DNA of 64,000 nt from positions 5,580,001-5,644,000 of the forward strand of contig OU964923.1 in NCBI GenBank assembly GCA_918807975.1, in the 5' to 3' direction. The notes under the pieces are model-generated. The model had not been told where the DNA came from. It saw nothing but the letters and a program-made list of their open reading frames with translations, and ran no database searches. The number at the start of each line of letters is the position of its first letter. Positions within the stretch are counted from its first letter, which is position 1. The translations under genes and the position numbers were made by a program. The DNA comes from Aplidium turbinatum (lineage: Eukaryota > Chordata > Ascidiacea > Aplousobranchia > Polyclinidae). Of the stretch, positions 9,841-24,800 are shown in pieces.

Positions 9841-12800
9841 CTAAAAAGAATCGATTCATTAATCATTGAAATGAAGTCAGCCTGAAAGTGAGAAAATCTA
9901 TTTTACCCTTACAACCAACACAAATGATTCGGTTAGGACAAAAAGCGACACGTAGCAGATAGAATAATTCGTAAACATGAATACTACAACTAGCATTAAC
10001 ATAACTTCACCCTGATACCAAGGCCTGCGTCAATGGTTTAAATTCGTCGCATTCCCAAAATTAATCATTTTTGCTCTACTCCTCAGACCAAGGATATAAA
10101 TTACAACCTTCTTTGTGAAAAAGCAAACTGACTTTATATATTTTAGCATGTCCATTTCCGCGATCGAGTCTATCTTTAGAGTCTGGATTCAAGGGCTGTC
10201 TTTCGTTGAAAAGTTGAACATTCAAAGAACCGTTCCCCAACCTCAAAAGATAATTCCTGAACAATCATATTACAGTGTAAGAATTGAGATAATGGCTCAG
10301 AGAAGCTCTAATCTACGTGGATAACTTACTCTCGTGAGTTCGGTGTTTCTTTACTTTCCCTTGCTAACGAAGCATTATTCTTTTCTATACGTTGCTCCAA
10401 ATTCTGTAGTATTAAAAACATCAATTAAAATAGTTATCCCTAACTAAAATGTTAGGCTACCACATGATTTATAGGAACTATCAATCGAATCTTTACTTTC
10501 GAACTGTAAAAGCTCCTTTGAGAGCTTAATCCTGGTAGCTCTGAACGAAGAATCTTCCAGATCAAACGGCGCTGGTTCGACTCTAGGGGTGTGCGCTTGA
10601 ACAAAGCATATTATAAAGGACTGCTCTTCATTCGGCGGCACCTAATGAATGGAATAATTCCCCGCTAACTACACTTCAACAATCGGAAACTTTATTTTGT
10701 CAATCTCGGTGACCGATCCTGCGTCAGTATTTCAAAGCTTCTACCTCTACAAGTATGCGAAACTGCTATGACTAATTTCTCAAAAAAGCTTTCTCAGTCC
10801 GAGGATAAAGATTCAATCGATCAACCAGATCAACCAACCAGCTCAGTGGCCGAGTAGTTTCGCCTTCGGCTCTGGTGCTGGTAGATCTGAGATCGATTCC
10901 AGGTCGGGTCAAACCGAAGACTTTAAAAACGGTACCGATTGTGTTCTATCCTGCATCGCGCAGTGAGAATGAATCGGGTAATAATGTGATAACATCGTAA
11001 ACCTGATACAAATTAATAATGAGCCATGTCGCTAAAAGACCTTAGCTGTTGTAAAGCGACAATAAATAAAACCATAACATTATTATTATTATCATGGAAG
11101 CGTTTCAAACAGCTGTGGGATCCTAAATTTCCTCAAACCTATAACATAAAAAATAAACTTACTGAGTAGACTACCTACTCTGCTGAAGCCTGTAGCAACA
11201 AACTGTTCTGATTCATCAAACACCCGCACAGCAATCTTTGTTCTTTTTGCATTGATTAAACGTCTGCAAACGTTGAATTAGCCTAATGTAAACAAGAAGC
11301 TGTTTACATGAGCTTTGTTGTCTGATCAGCTGCATTGCCTTGTTAATGTTAAAACTCGGTTTGCCAGAACCGGTACAAACCAATTGAATCAGGTAAAGCT
11401 GATGAAATAGCCTAATTTTATGCAGATGAACGTGATGTTGGGCTTCCTTACTTTTTCATCCCTTTTGCCAGCTCAGTGGTAGAGTGGTTAGTTTCTTGGA
11501 GTCTAGTGCCGGTAGATCTTCTGTTCGATTCCAGGCCAGGTCTTACCAAAGACTTTAAAATCTGTACTGATTCTGCTCTTTTTTGCACAGAGCAGTAAAA
11601 TTAGGGAATAACGTGTTCATGCTAAACGTGATACTCAGTGATAGACGTTGGTAAGTCTGGGTATCAAACCGGTAAGTCTGGGTCACAGATCGCCATGGTC
11701 TGGGTATACCGGTAAAATACCGGTAAGTCTGGGTATCAAACAAAAGGACGTCCGATCTACTTCTATGGCGCTTAACAAGAAATGAGTCATTAGAAATTAC
11801 TCAGACATCAAAATCCGTCAATTTTGCATTGATTCGACGTTTGCAGACATCAAATCCATATAAAATGCAGGTTTTGCAGGCTATGTACCAAAAGATTGAC
11901 AATCATGTTTGTATGTATAGCCCATCGTAGGGCTATATTTAGCATTTTAATTTATCATAGATGAGTTGAGTTCGGCTCGCAAAAATGTTTGCTGAAAATT
12001 GAATGAGGTCAAGATGTATAAAGCGACAATCTGCTTTTATTCTGACGTTTCGTCAATCAGAATTTGTCTTACTTTCATGTCTTACAGATGTCTACTTACT
12101 TTCAGCTCAAAATGCGTCATTGGATTGTAAATGCGATGGATTTTCGAGCGCTTCCTTTCTGTCATCAAATAATTTAAAATGCAAAACTCCAAGACGGTTG
12201 AAAAGATGTACACGAAGCAAATGCAAAGGTAAAGGTCGATGGCAGTGAGATATGAAACCTGAAATATGAAGGACACGATTGTAGAAAGAACGGAATACTT
12301 CGATATTCTATTACGCATCACCAGGAATTCAACTTGTTACTTAAAACATTGATGTTTTGCCAGACATTTTTCGCAATGAGTTTAAATTGCTGTAGGCTAC
12401 TTTGGAAATTGGCCTAAAAACAAAAAAAGTAAAGAAATATTAATTATAATTAGCCTAAATCTACATAACTTTTAGCACGAAGTTGGACAACCAATAGAAT
12501 GTCACAGTCATTCATGAATTTGCATGCAGTATTTCTGAAGCAGTGAAACGAACCAACTTCCAATTATAGCCATAAGCCTACGGAGTAAGCTATCAGTTCA
12601 GTACGTCATATCAGTTCAGTACGTCATAGCCCTCAGGAGGGCCGCAGGCATTTCTCTCTAGAGGAGCATACTATTCATGGTCATGAGAAAAATCAAGGGT
12701 ATAGTCGAAAGGGCGCCACTCCGCAATCGAATTTAGGCTATAGCCTACCGTACAAACGTAGAAATGAAAATAACAAACCTTTGGCAATGACGTCTTTATG

Positions 12801-15800
12801 CCGGTAATTATCGTTGATAAAGTAAGCACAGCAGTCACACCTAACAAAATAGCCCATAATAAGTAGTATGTCAAAACAATGTAACCTATCTTTACTGTAA
12901 ATTAGCAGAACTTGTACGTCTTTTTTTATGAAAAGTTGGTCGACTACAGATTAATAAATCAAAGCCAAAAAAGCTTCTGTACGTTTCATCCATTTTGATA
13001 AAACGTATAAAAAATTCTGATTTCAATAAAATTCATTTACAATTTAAAGCAGTAAAGTAAAGTTTAATAAGTAATAAAAATAAAATCAATGTAATCTGCA
13101 AAATCATTGCATTTTGGGAAGAGATATGAGCTAATAGACTTATACTTTTGACCTGACAAAATTGTCTTAACCTTCTAGCTTGGATTTTGACCGCTAAACT
13201 TAAATCATATTAAGTTTTTGCAAGTTTACAACTTAAAAATTTTCTTACTTATTGCGACTCTTGCGGGCACCGATGATGGATCCAGCCACATTCCTAATCC
13301 CGCTAAAATGACCATGGCCAGAGGTAGGAAGTAAGACTGGAAGAAGACAGACATGAGGTACCGTTTGAAGATGAAACAAACATGGAGCTGAGAAGAGCGA
13401 GAGCTTGACACCTCTATCAAAAAAGATGCAGGTGAGGCAACATGATGTGACACAATGCCTGGAGACACGCTAGTATCTTCTAAATATAATATAGGAATTC
13501 TGAAAGTCGTTTTCAATGTAACAAAAACTATTCACAATGTAACAAAAAATTTACCGTAACAAAACTATTCAATCCTGCCGTTTTTACATTGATTCAACGA
13601 CTTCAAATGTAAAAACAGCATTGTTTTGACTGGGAATTTTGCGAGCTGGAAAAGCGTATAAGAGAGCGATAGATTGCATCTCATAGCCACAATGCAATAC
13701 CACAAACACCCACATCCATGCAAGAGTGCAGCTAAAGAGAATGTAAGGCCCTTGGTACCTGAGGACAGGCCTTCAGCTATGTTGATAGAGACATTATTGT
13801 TTTGAAATTCATGGTTGGTGAGCCGGAACTTGGGCATTTGTTCGAGAAGCTCCGGCTTCAAAAAGATGACGTCACCTTTGCATAGTCTCCAGTTGAGCAG
13901 AATCTCATCGGTGTTGTAACCCACTTCAAAAAACAACTTCTGTGTAAGCGTGACGCTCAGCCCACGGTTGTAAAGCTCAGAGGAGACTTGTAATCCAGTA
14001 TAGCAATGAACGAGAAAAGATGGATAAACGCGTTTACCCAGACAGCAAAAAGCGTTATGTTTACATTGGTTGAACGCCTGCAGATGTTGAATCAATGTAA
14101 AAGTGACGAATTTTGGTGACTGGGTAGATTTACCACATTGATTGGTTTGCATTTCTACCTTCGGATTAAGAAAGCCTCTGAATACTTGCAGAGGATTCGA
14201 ACTGCCGACACAAGACCAGTAAGTGAAATTGACAAAGGAAAGTTATTGTTGTCAATTGACAAAGGAAAGTTTTCGATCATTATTAAAGTATTGTAGTCTG
14301 TTATTGTTGTCAAGTATTCTAAAATGTCAAGTAAAATGTCATTTACAAACTAAAATGTCAAGTTGTCAAGTATTCTATCCACTAGGTGACGCTGAATGGA
14401 GAGCAGTCCAATGCGTTGGTCAAGCGCACACGTCGAGTCGAACCACCAGCGCTGCGCTTGATTTTAAGGTTTCTTTGTGCATATAATTGGGCGCTTAACC
14501 AACCGATCTGTTGAGGCAGACAACGTGGACAGACAGTCCAATTAAAGGCACAAAAATTTCTTTCAGGGTAAACCTACAGTATATCGGTAACTTGTGCGGC
14601 CACATAACCCAAGTCACCTAAATCCAAGATGATGTTCCCAAGGACATTTAAATCTGCATTGGTTGGTTGGTTTTAAATCTTTATCCTCGGACTGACAAAG
14701 CCTTGATTGGTTATTCCTGGTAGTTTCGCATACTTGTAGACTTGTAGAGGCTCTTGACGCAGGGCGGTTACCGAGATTGGCAGAGTGAAGTTTTCCGATT
14801 GATGGCACTTTACTAAAATGATTCTGAACATTGACATAGTCCTACTCAAAAAACTTACAGCTTTGTAATGTCAAGGTACAATTCTCCGTGTCGAATGGAA
14901 ACATGTGTAAGCTCATTTGACAAGCCACGGTTGTAGTTATCCTGAAACACAATGTTACTTGTCAGTGCATTCCCTTTAAATTTAAATTCATGATGAGTGA
15001 GACAGCTAGTGAGAAAATTATGATGTTTTATTTGTTGTGTACCGCAAGATTTGAAAAAAATACTACCCAGACAGAAAATTAAACAAGACGTTAAATCAAT
15101 GTAAAAAACGATTGATTTGCGGTCTCGGCGAGGAATATTTATAATTTTATAATAATTTAAGAAGGTCACTGGCATTACAACAAAAAGGAAAGCAACGAAA
15201 AACTTTAACGGTCGTCGAATCAACTGCCCTAGTCAATTTAATTTTATAATAAAAAGAATAACCAAGGAATGATTTAAAGCAAAATCAAAGTAAAATGGAA
15301 ACCCTGGCAGTCTAAATGGAATGTTACAATGGCCATCATGAGTGTATAGCAGTGTTGACAAGCAGCTAGTAGGTAACAGTTATGAAGATAGGTGAAGGTG
15401 AGTCTTATATTTGATCCAAGCATCGAGAGATGAAAAGATAAGATTCTCATTAGGCCTATATACTGTAAATAATTAATTTTTAAGAAAAATCTTCAAAGCA
15501 AAAGTGTAAAGTTTAACTTTTTAATATTGTTTAGGTTGAATCGTTAAAATTTGCATCAACCGATGTGTCAATATTTATCGAGCGACTTATAAAAATTAAT
15601 TGGATTTCAACTACGACGTTACATTTTATGGGCGTAGCTAACACAAGGCAAAGAGGGATGCAATGTTTCCGACTTTCCATAGTAGCTAGATACATGTTTC
15701 ATTTAAAATATTGCATTTGTATCAAAGTTGTTGCAAGGGTCTTTCTTTCCTATTGGTATGAACGGTGATAGGCAACTTATATCTTGTTTCTTTACTGGTA

Positions 15801-18800
15801 GTAGTGCCTAAACCTCACAACCATGTTAGCTTGACATATATCTTACACTCCACGACGGAAAATTAACGGCAAAGCAGACCGGTACGCATAAAATATTCTT
15901 AATCAGATTAAATGTAAATTCCTTTGCCAAAACAACCTTTGTTTATTTCATATCAGCTGATTTAATATGCAAATCAGATGCTTTTGAAACTCGCTGCTTT
16001 AATAACAAAGCAGCTACTAAGGCATATAACGATATCAGCAATCTGCTAAATATTGTTAAGAGCAATATTTTATGCTATGTTGTTATTGGCAATCCAACGT
16101 TAGGGTGCAAAGAAAATCTATAAATAAATCAATACAAGCCAATGAAGTTGTATTGTAGTTGCATGAAACGCGCAACCTCTTTCTTTAGCATAACCAAAAC
16201 ATTTATCTACAATGTTGATGGTAATCATGCATTGTAAAAACTTAATTTGAAACAAATAGGTTTTAGTGTGTTGTAGTGATCTTGAAGATCAAAATCATCA
16301 AGAATATGCGAAGGTCACCGAAATAAAAGTAATCTTGCAGGTTAAGGTCAGATCCCGATCTTCAAGATCAATTGTGGTCTTGAAGATCAAGATTACTTTC
16401 ATCTTTGACTGTACAGTAATATGGACTAGTTCAGTGTTGTGGGCAGTGGCAACATAAATTTTAAAACTGGCTATTTTCCGCTCATATTTTGATTTACAAA
16501 AATGCAATTATATGAAAACGAAGCTAATAATCAGGGGCGTTGATTCAAATCTCTTTCAAGACTCCGTAGGTGTACTCTAGAAAGACAGTTTGTGACATGC
16601 TCAAGGTGAACATAGGAATTAGCTTCTGTCCAATCCACTGAATCTGAATCATTAATTTCAAGTAATATAATATGGAACAAACATCTTTGCTTTCTTCTCT
16701 TTTTTTCTTTTTTCTCTTTTTGTTTTTTCTTTTTCTTCTTCGCGTAACAAGACAAACAATAATAATAATATGGATTTTTTCAAACAATAGTTGTAACGTT
16801 TATCTCGAGAGACTTATCTATCTCGAGAGACTTATCAAGATACTCGAGAGACTTATCTACGCCCGTGTCGAACCGATAATAGACCCTCAGCTCCCTCGGG
16901 AACAAGCCGGCTTTCGCCACGGAAGATCAACCGTAGACCAGGTCACTTTGATGACCCAAGACATCGAGGACAGCTTCTCGGCAAAAAAGAAGGCTGGCGC
17001 CGTGTTTGTCGACCTCACGGCTGCCTACGACACTGTATGGCACAGCGGCCTTACCTGCAAACTACTCCGTCTCCTTCCTGACAGGCACATGGTCCATATG
17101 ATTATGGAACTTGTGCAAAACCGCAGTTTTACCCTTTCCACCGGTAGCGGCCGACGAAGTAGACTTCGTCGACTCAGGAACGGCGTCCCACAGGGCTCTG
17201 TCCTGGCTCCCCTCCTCTTTAACACTTACATCTACGACCTGCCTGACACCATCTCCAGGAAGTATGCTTATGCAGACGATCTGGCTCTCCTGCATCCAGC
17301 CGGAGATTGGCAGTCAATGGAGAGGAACCTAAGCCAGGACATGTCAACTATATCAACATACCTCCAGAAATGGAAGCTACAGCTCAGCAAGGCAAAGACA
17401 GTGTCGGCGGCCTTCCATTTAAACAACAAGGAAGCAAAACGTGAGATCAACGTTACCACCGATGACGAACACCTCCCCTACTGCGCCGAACCTACCTACC
17501 TCGGCGTAACCCTGGACAGGTCACTCACGTACCGACGACACCTGGAGTCACTGCGCAAAAAACTATCTGCGCGCGTTGCACTTTTGAGGCGGCTGGCGGG
17601 TTCCGGCTGGGGAGCTGATGCGAAAACCCTTCGCACAGCTACCTTGGCCCTCGTCCATTCTACCGCTGAGTACTGCGCACCAGTGTGGTGCCGCAGCTCT
17701 CACACCCGCCACATTGACACCGCCATCAATGACGCACTACGCACTGTGACTGGATGCCTGCGTCCCACTCCAACGGACTGCCTTCCCATCCTTGCAGGCA
17801 TCCAACCTGCTGAGCTTCGCCGTAAAGGAGCCATGATTTCCCTTGCTCGTCGCGCACTGGACACCGACCACCTCCTCCACAGTACACTCCAGCGCCTACC
17901 TGGAGGACAGCAGCGACTGAAATCAAGACGCCCATTTGTGCCCGCCGCACGACAGCTTCTGAACAACGTTGAAGATCTTGGAATAAGTGCGGCACACTGG
18001 ACGAACTACACATGGAACATGGAGTGGCAAAACAACACCTCCCGACTCCGTGATTTCCTACCCGACGTCGATCCCCACCCTCCGGGAATGTCCCTCGCAA
18101 GACTTGCGTGGGTCCGGCTTAACCGCCTACGAACCGGCGTCGGTCGCTTTCGTTCAGACATGTGCAGATGGGGTCTGGCTCCCTCACCGGGATGCGAGTG
18201 TGGCGCCACAGACCAAACAGTAGATCATGTCGTCCATGACTGCCCAATCCATCAACCACCACATGGAACGCTTGGACTGAAGGCCCTGGATAACGAGACT
18301 GTCGAGTGGCTGATGACATCATGCCCAAACATATAGTCCGGAAGAACAGCTCATACGACGAAGAAGAAGAACGTTTATCTGATGAATCTGAAAATAACTA
18401 TTGCTAGAACAAATACCAATCCTAATAAACACTTAAGCTTTTCAGTATTTCATAAAATAAATTGCAATTCGTATTTGTAGCAGGAAATAAGAATATCTAA
18501 CCAGTTCATGAAAGCACGTAACTGCATGCAGCCACGTTGTTAAATTCATATACAATCAAGAAATTAAGAAGGACAGTTCATAGCAATGTTATGAATTTCA
18601 CAAGCATCATTTTTATCGAAAACGTTTCTAACGATCTAAAGCTAAGAACTGGCATGTAACTGACAGAATAAAATAGACCTACACATTTACACAACTCAGC
18701 CAGACTCACTTGATACTGTATACGACGTTACCATCTGCAAAAAGTCGCATTATTTTGTTCTCTACTGTAGTAGTGTGAATGAAAGAGTTCTTCGAGCCAA

Positions 18801-21800
18801 CAATATACAGATCTAAAAAACATATCACTCATGAGATTCTGTTTTTGCTTGGAAGTTTTAGTTTAAATTTTCAAGCAAATGGCTTTAAATGCACTGTTGT
18901 AGGCTGAATCATGATAAAACAAATCACTAAGAATAAAAATCATCTCTAAATTTGTGTTGTGTTTACAATTACACCAACCTTGCATGCGTTAAAAAGGTGG
19001 GCAATAAGACTTAACATGCAAGATAAGTGTACAATTTGTTTGTGTCCGGTAGTCGTAGTTAAAAACGACCTCGCAGTGGTGAATAGCTGTTGCCTGTTGG
19101 TTTCTATCGGCTCCTATGATTGATAGATATAGAAACAGTACTAATATTTAGAAATATTACTGAATTTAATACAAGTGTTAAATTGTTTAATATTGCATAT
19201 GTGCTTCTCTTTGTTATTGTTTTATTTTTGCTGTTTTTGGACGGGTTTTGTAGCCGTGCTAGTTACAGACATTATACTCTCGCTACATGAACAACTATTC
19301 AGACACGTTTTATGCATTTAAAAGTTTTGCCACCTTTTCCCGTTCATTGACATGCTGGTATGATGATCATAAAAGCTAGTAGTATCTTTTTCGTCTCCGA
19401 CACGAAAATTATTTGAGAAAAAATGAAATGATATGATGATGTTGTTCTTGCGACTACGTTGTAACAATACGATTTTGCAACGGAAATACGACGTTCAACT
19501 AACGTGACACAGTTACTTAAACGTCACATCCTTTGGAGTCCTCTTCACACATACTCGCAATTGCGTTAGCGTGGTTCAAGTTACTACATCTACAAGTTTG
19601 TGTAGTTCCCAGTCATCTCAAGTTCAACCTACTCACAGTTTAGCTTTGTATGTTGGTTCACAGCTGTATATCTCCCATGCTACATGCTAATAATTGTTTG
19701 AAAAAATGAATATTTTACAGTAGGAATGAGATAGCTTACCAGGTACCCAAATCTTTTGCAAGAGACGGCTAGGTAAGACAATACTATTTGTCTCGTTAGA
19801 AGTGAATTTGAGACGTTTGTCGGTCCAATGTTGATGAAGAAACAGAGTAAAAGTGAGATCCTGAAAATTATAATAATCATCCAGGTTACACTTTTAAAAA
19901 CGATTATTTCACACACACAATAAGCTACTGCCACAGCTTAGCGCATTCAGTTCTGCATTGAAAAGTTCGTTATAGTTTTTGTCCATCTTCGCTTGTTTTT
20001 TGTTTTTTTTTCCGAAGGAAGACACCTACATTGATCCTCCACGAGATTACCGATGACAGCATGCATTGCCTTTCTGAAGGTTGTGTTAATAGCCCCCTAC
20101 AAAAATGTAAGCATTTTTTCCTGCAGGTTTGTGTTAACTGATGGAGGGTAAGCATAAAATAGACCTATTAGCTACACCCTGATACGAACGTTGTGTTCTG
20201 GCTATCTACAATTTACACCTATTAGCAAAAGTGTAAGTATGACACACAAGTTTGTGTCAAGAGGTCACCTATAAAATTGGCCCAATGGTCCCATTTTTAT
20301 AGAAATGTTGTAGCCTATTTTTAACTCACTATGGCTTATAAACCAAAATGGGCTTAAAATTTTAAGGTGAGCTTGCCAAAAAAGGCAAATTGTCTCCATG
20401 ACCAGAATTTCTACATTATAAAAACAAACTTCTAAATACTGTCAAAAAATAAAATACTCACCATGTTCTTTTCTGAAATATCTGTAATGCTTTCTATCAT
20501 AAGATATACTCCTACTCGCGTAGGAAAGCCTGAAATGAACGAGTATAATGCAACACAATCCTTGTTGGTGGTTTCACGTTTTTAGATTGATAGATATTAC
20601 GAAAAAGTTAATGTTTTCCGTACTAGGGCGATGCTATGCATTTGTTTTAACTCTTAAATTTATGAGAGATACTGCGGGAGAGGGTCACAACTCACAATAC
20701 GTTTTAAAAATTGATACTGACCATTGGAAATACAAAAATTGGATACAAAGAAAAAGGTAGGCTGACTCTTAAATATCTTAATTTCAGCTGATTTTTGATG
20801 GGCGTGTTTGGGAGATATAGGTTCCCTCCTCGTGGCTACGTGCCAGCCTCAATGGTGCAATCGGTTGAGCGACCAACTTTGTGAACAAAGAAATAATAAG
20901 ATTAAAGAAACAATGGTTTGACAGCTTTTGTTCATGTCACCAAGTGAACGAAATAATTTACTTTTAGCAACTTTACCAACAAGTGTAAAATTTGCTTGTC
21001 AATCTCGGTAACCGTATCTGCGCCAATGGCTCAATTACCTCAATCTTGTAATTATTGACTTTCAAGGTTGGATAAAATACTTTTGATTATTACAAGAAAC
21101 GTCACAAATGGATAATGAATTTAAATAAACAGAAAATTCGATTTCACGTAGCGTTACTTCATTACGTCAAGTGGATTTCACCTTGTGATTTAATAAAACT
21201 TCTTAAAGATAACTTTAATACAATTGAAGACTTATTTGGGTTTCTTTTGACCGACTGAAGAAAAGTAAATGAAATCGAGTTAGTGATTGCCTTCGAGGCC
21301 ACAAACCCTTCCCGGTCGACAATCCTCCGCAATCAATGCAAATTAACTTTGTCATTATTGCGTTTACGATGGGGTGAAGGTTTTTGAGAATTAACTTGAG
21401 AATTAATTTAAGCGACAATGCAACAGTAGTCTATTAGTTTAGAGTTAGACGCTTGCATTTTTGCTTTGTAGATATTCGATATAAGTTTGTGCCAAATAAT
21501 AGTTGGTTAATTATTTACAGTTATTTGTTTGTTTGTTTAGATGCATTCGGTATTTACTGAAGAGGGCAAAGAGTTCTTGCAGAAAACATTCGAGTTTATC
21601 GTGTTGTTATTTTATTAGTGTATTGCATTTGTTTTGAATAATGCTATTCAATCCCATTAAGTTACTGTCAGTCATTTGCTTATAGTATAGTTGGTAAAAT
21701 CTGAGATGACTCGGCACTGTCTGCTTTGCAGTCGAGAGCCTGCATGTTCGACTCCAGCCACCCGCACTTGCTGTTGTTTCTCTGGGCAAGAAACTTTACG

Positions 21801-24800
21801 ATAATTGCCTCTACCCAGTGATCGATTTCGAGTAATGGGTAGTACCAAATTTAAGTCATAAGTAGAGTAGACAACCGGAAACAGACCTTGCAGTCGGCTG
21901 CAGCGTGGGTCAGGTGTACGTCGAAAGGCGTACACCGATGCATAGCGCTCAAGTCCGCTTTCCCGCAATGCAGGATAAAGATAATAAAACAAAAAAAACA
22001 AAAAAAACATATCTGCGATGGACCACCATCCTCATGTTCCTTCCTCTTATGGAGGATTGGAATGAAGACAATGTGCTATTGTTCACGATCATAAGCTTTT
22101 TGTGACGAACTTTCAAAATTCATATTACAGCGCTATATAAAAACAAACATAGTTGTTATTATTGCTATTAAAATACAATATATTCATATTGCATTCACTG
22201 GGGTCTGGATCTAGCTTGAGAAACCTGCACCGCATAAAGCACTTTTTCTACCTAGTCTGCTATAGATTTTACTACTGTTCTGATTGTTTTTGTCGTAGCC
22301 TTCAGGTTTTTTCGTTTCATAAAACCATCCGAGCGATGGAACGAATCGGCTGACCTGTGACAGCACTCTAAAGTGCGCCGGTTCGACACCACTGCAAGAG
22401 CATGCGGCGGTGTCTTAGGCAGGACACTTAAAAGCATGCCTGAAGGTGGACACGAAGATTGGCTTCCTTGCCTTCCCGTCCACTTAATCTAAATCGTTAA
22501 TCACTGGGCGCGAGCCTGGATACGACAACAACCTGTAAATAGCTTCCAAAACAATGAAAACTTGACAAGAAAAACGGAATTTAACTTTGGTAAAATCTTT
22601 ATTTTTTCTTGTGCATCTATAAATTTTTCAAGGTTTAAGTTTTAATGTGCACAAATTTAAAATCAATGGAAAATCAACAATCTTGAGAAAAAACTAAAAC
22701 GCAGAAATTAAACTTAAAAAATATTTTTGGGAGTTTGAACTTTGATCAAACATCGATCGAGCACTTAGAAATTGGCAAATATCTGAAGTTAATCGGGAAA
22801 GCCGAAGCTAATTTCCTTCATGGTAGGCTTCAGAATATTTCTACACGCTCTGGTCTTTCGTTAGTTAAACCGTGGACGGTTGAACATAACATTTTTGTCT
22901 ACAAAGTACAAACGTCTGATTTGATTACTTGCATGATGTTCCAATCAAATCAACGCTTTGTACTCTTTACCTCAGTTACATTCTTGTGTTGTTTTCTCAG
23001 TGTAAATTGCGTGGCTATTAACACTGCTTTAGGTAAGGATCAGTGGCGCCGCCAGACCTTCAACATTGGGGGGGCAAAATATTGACAATGCAAGACAGTA
23101 GCATAGTCAAAAATTTTGAAAGGTGGGTGTTGACAGCCGGCGGGCGAAGCCCGATGGCGTGTTCGCCGAAGGCGATACTTAGCAGCGGGGGGTCTGGGGG
23201 GCCTCCCCCAGAAATTTTTGAAAATTTTTTTCAGTTTGGTGCATTCTGAGAGCATTTTCAACAAAATTGTGGGTATAAATATTTCTGTAAAATGGTGCTG
23301 TCCGGTGGCATAGCAAAAGGATAAGATCATGTTTTCTTCGGCATTTTTTGGAAATAAAGCTAAGTCTCTATGTTTTCTTGTTGCTAATTCCAGACTGAGA
23401 TATTTGAATGTTTGGTATTGGCAAAACTCGCTTTTTTAATGCAGTTTGGTTTAAAATTAGGCAAACTTTGTTTTAAAGACATAGGTTGATTGCTTTTTTT
23501 TGCGAGATTATTACAGTTTTATTATTTATCAATTTTCTCCTTGGTTGATTCAAAAAACGATCTTATTCCGGTAAGTCACTAACTTTTATGCTCTGAAGTC
23601 AACTCAAAGTTTAGAAAATGTAACGTCATAGAGGTCATACATCTTGATGAGTGTCAAACAAAAAGCTTTGAGACAATGAAGTTACTTTAGGCTATTTCTG
23701 ATATATTCAAGTTTTGTATAACGAATAGCTGTTTAGATGTTAATCTAGATCGAACAAGCGATCTCAGCAGTTGCAGATGGCTTGCATCCTTGCACACTGC
23801 ACAGTTTGACGAGAAATTACATCATAGGCTAAAACTTTTTTTGTAAACAATGTATTAACATCCATAAATTCAATTTGAAAGGTTGAAACCCCCGAACCCC
23901 CCTCCCTTGGCTACGCCACTGGTGCAAGACAGTGGTATATTACTTAATTTCTCTTGTTTTCTACCAGGGCTGGAAAAAATGTTTAGCTTCCCGGGAATCT
24001 GTTTTTTAGAGAAAAAATTTCCCGCGGCTTACAATCACGATAATGAGAACCTTATATTTTACTAATCTCCGGAGCTGACGTAAACCTTAAAAGTCATGTC
24101 GACTTATTCTTGATGCCCCCCTTATCGAAAATTGTTCTTTGTAATACCGCTTTGAAGGAGGATTACGACTATGAACAAAAGAATAAATTTTAAACTTCAT
24201 ATTTGTATTGAAAATACATGACGTAATGTCTTCCAACCTTATCACATTTTTTTCATTACATAATATTTACTACCACCAAACCACTTTTGACGATCGAATT
24301 TGTTAATTTATTATTCGGTAAAATGTTTAGATGATGTCACGTCATTACGCCGATTTGAGATATAATTTCATTCATGACGTCGTATGGATGAAAAACTTTT
24401 ACAAGTTTTATACTCTGCTGAAATTAAAGAAGAAACATAAATGATAAATATTGGAGAAATTGAGCCTCCTTTACAACTTAAGAATCGAACAACTCAAAAC
24501 TGCTGAAACAAAACGTTTTGTTTAAGTGAAAGAATCACTGCAAGCAACTAATGCCAAAATGCGCGCGGAAGAAGTCATGGGAGTGTGAGGTATCAAAAAT
24601 TTAACAGGTTGTTATTTTTCTACATCAATGTGACGTTAGTTAAAACTTTAAAAAGTCTATATCTTTGCTTCTGTCGAAAATCTTTTTATCTACTGTACAA
24701 TTTAGTCATCAAGGTTTTCCATACTTTTTTTTAAAGAGAGAGCTTTTACCTCCCCCCCCCCCCCCCCCCCCCCTTGCAACTTGAGTTGACTTACTTGAGG

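Noticed and set aside
13565-14152. 195-residue minus-strand ORF as a gene by itself
   Set aside because: Only 13759-13923 is an exon of the channel gene; the remainder is intron and a palindromic MITE read through.
16672-16854. N-terminal part of the 554-residue ORF (poly-Phe/Leu start)
   Set aside because: It is a translated pyrimidine tract, host DNA and the triplicated junction fused by chance to the LINE frame; it is not protein.
17025-18328. Minus-strand and other-frame ORFs over the LINE
   Set aside because: They mirror the GC-rich reverse transcriptase frame and carry no domain of their own.
24752-24773. Poly-C run as a regulatory or G-quadruplex-forming element
   Set aside because: A lone homopolymer in a dead transposon, prone to sequencing error; no other G-tract pattern around it.
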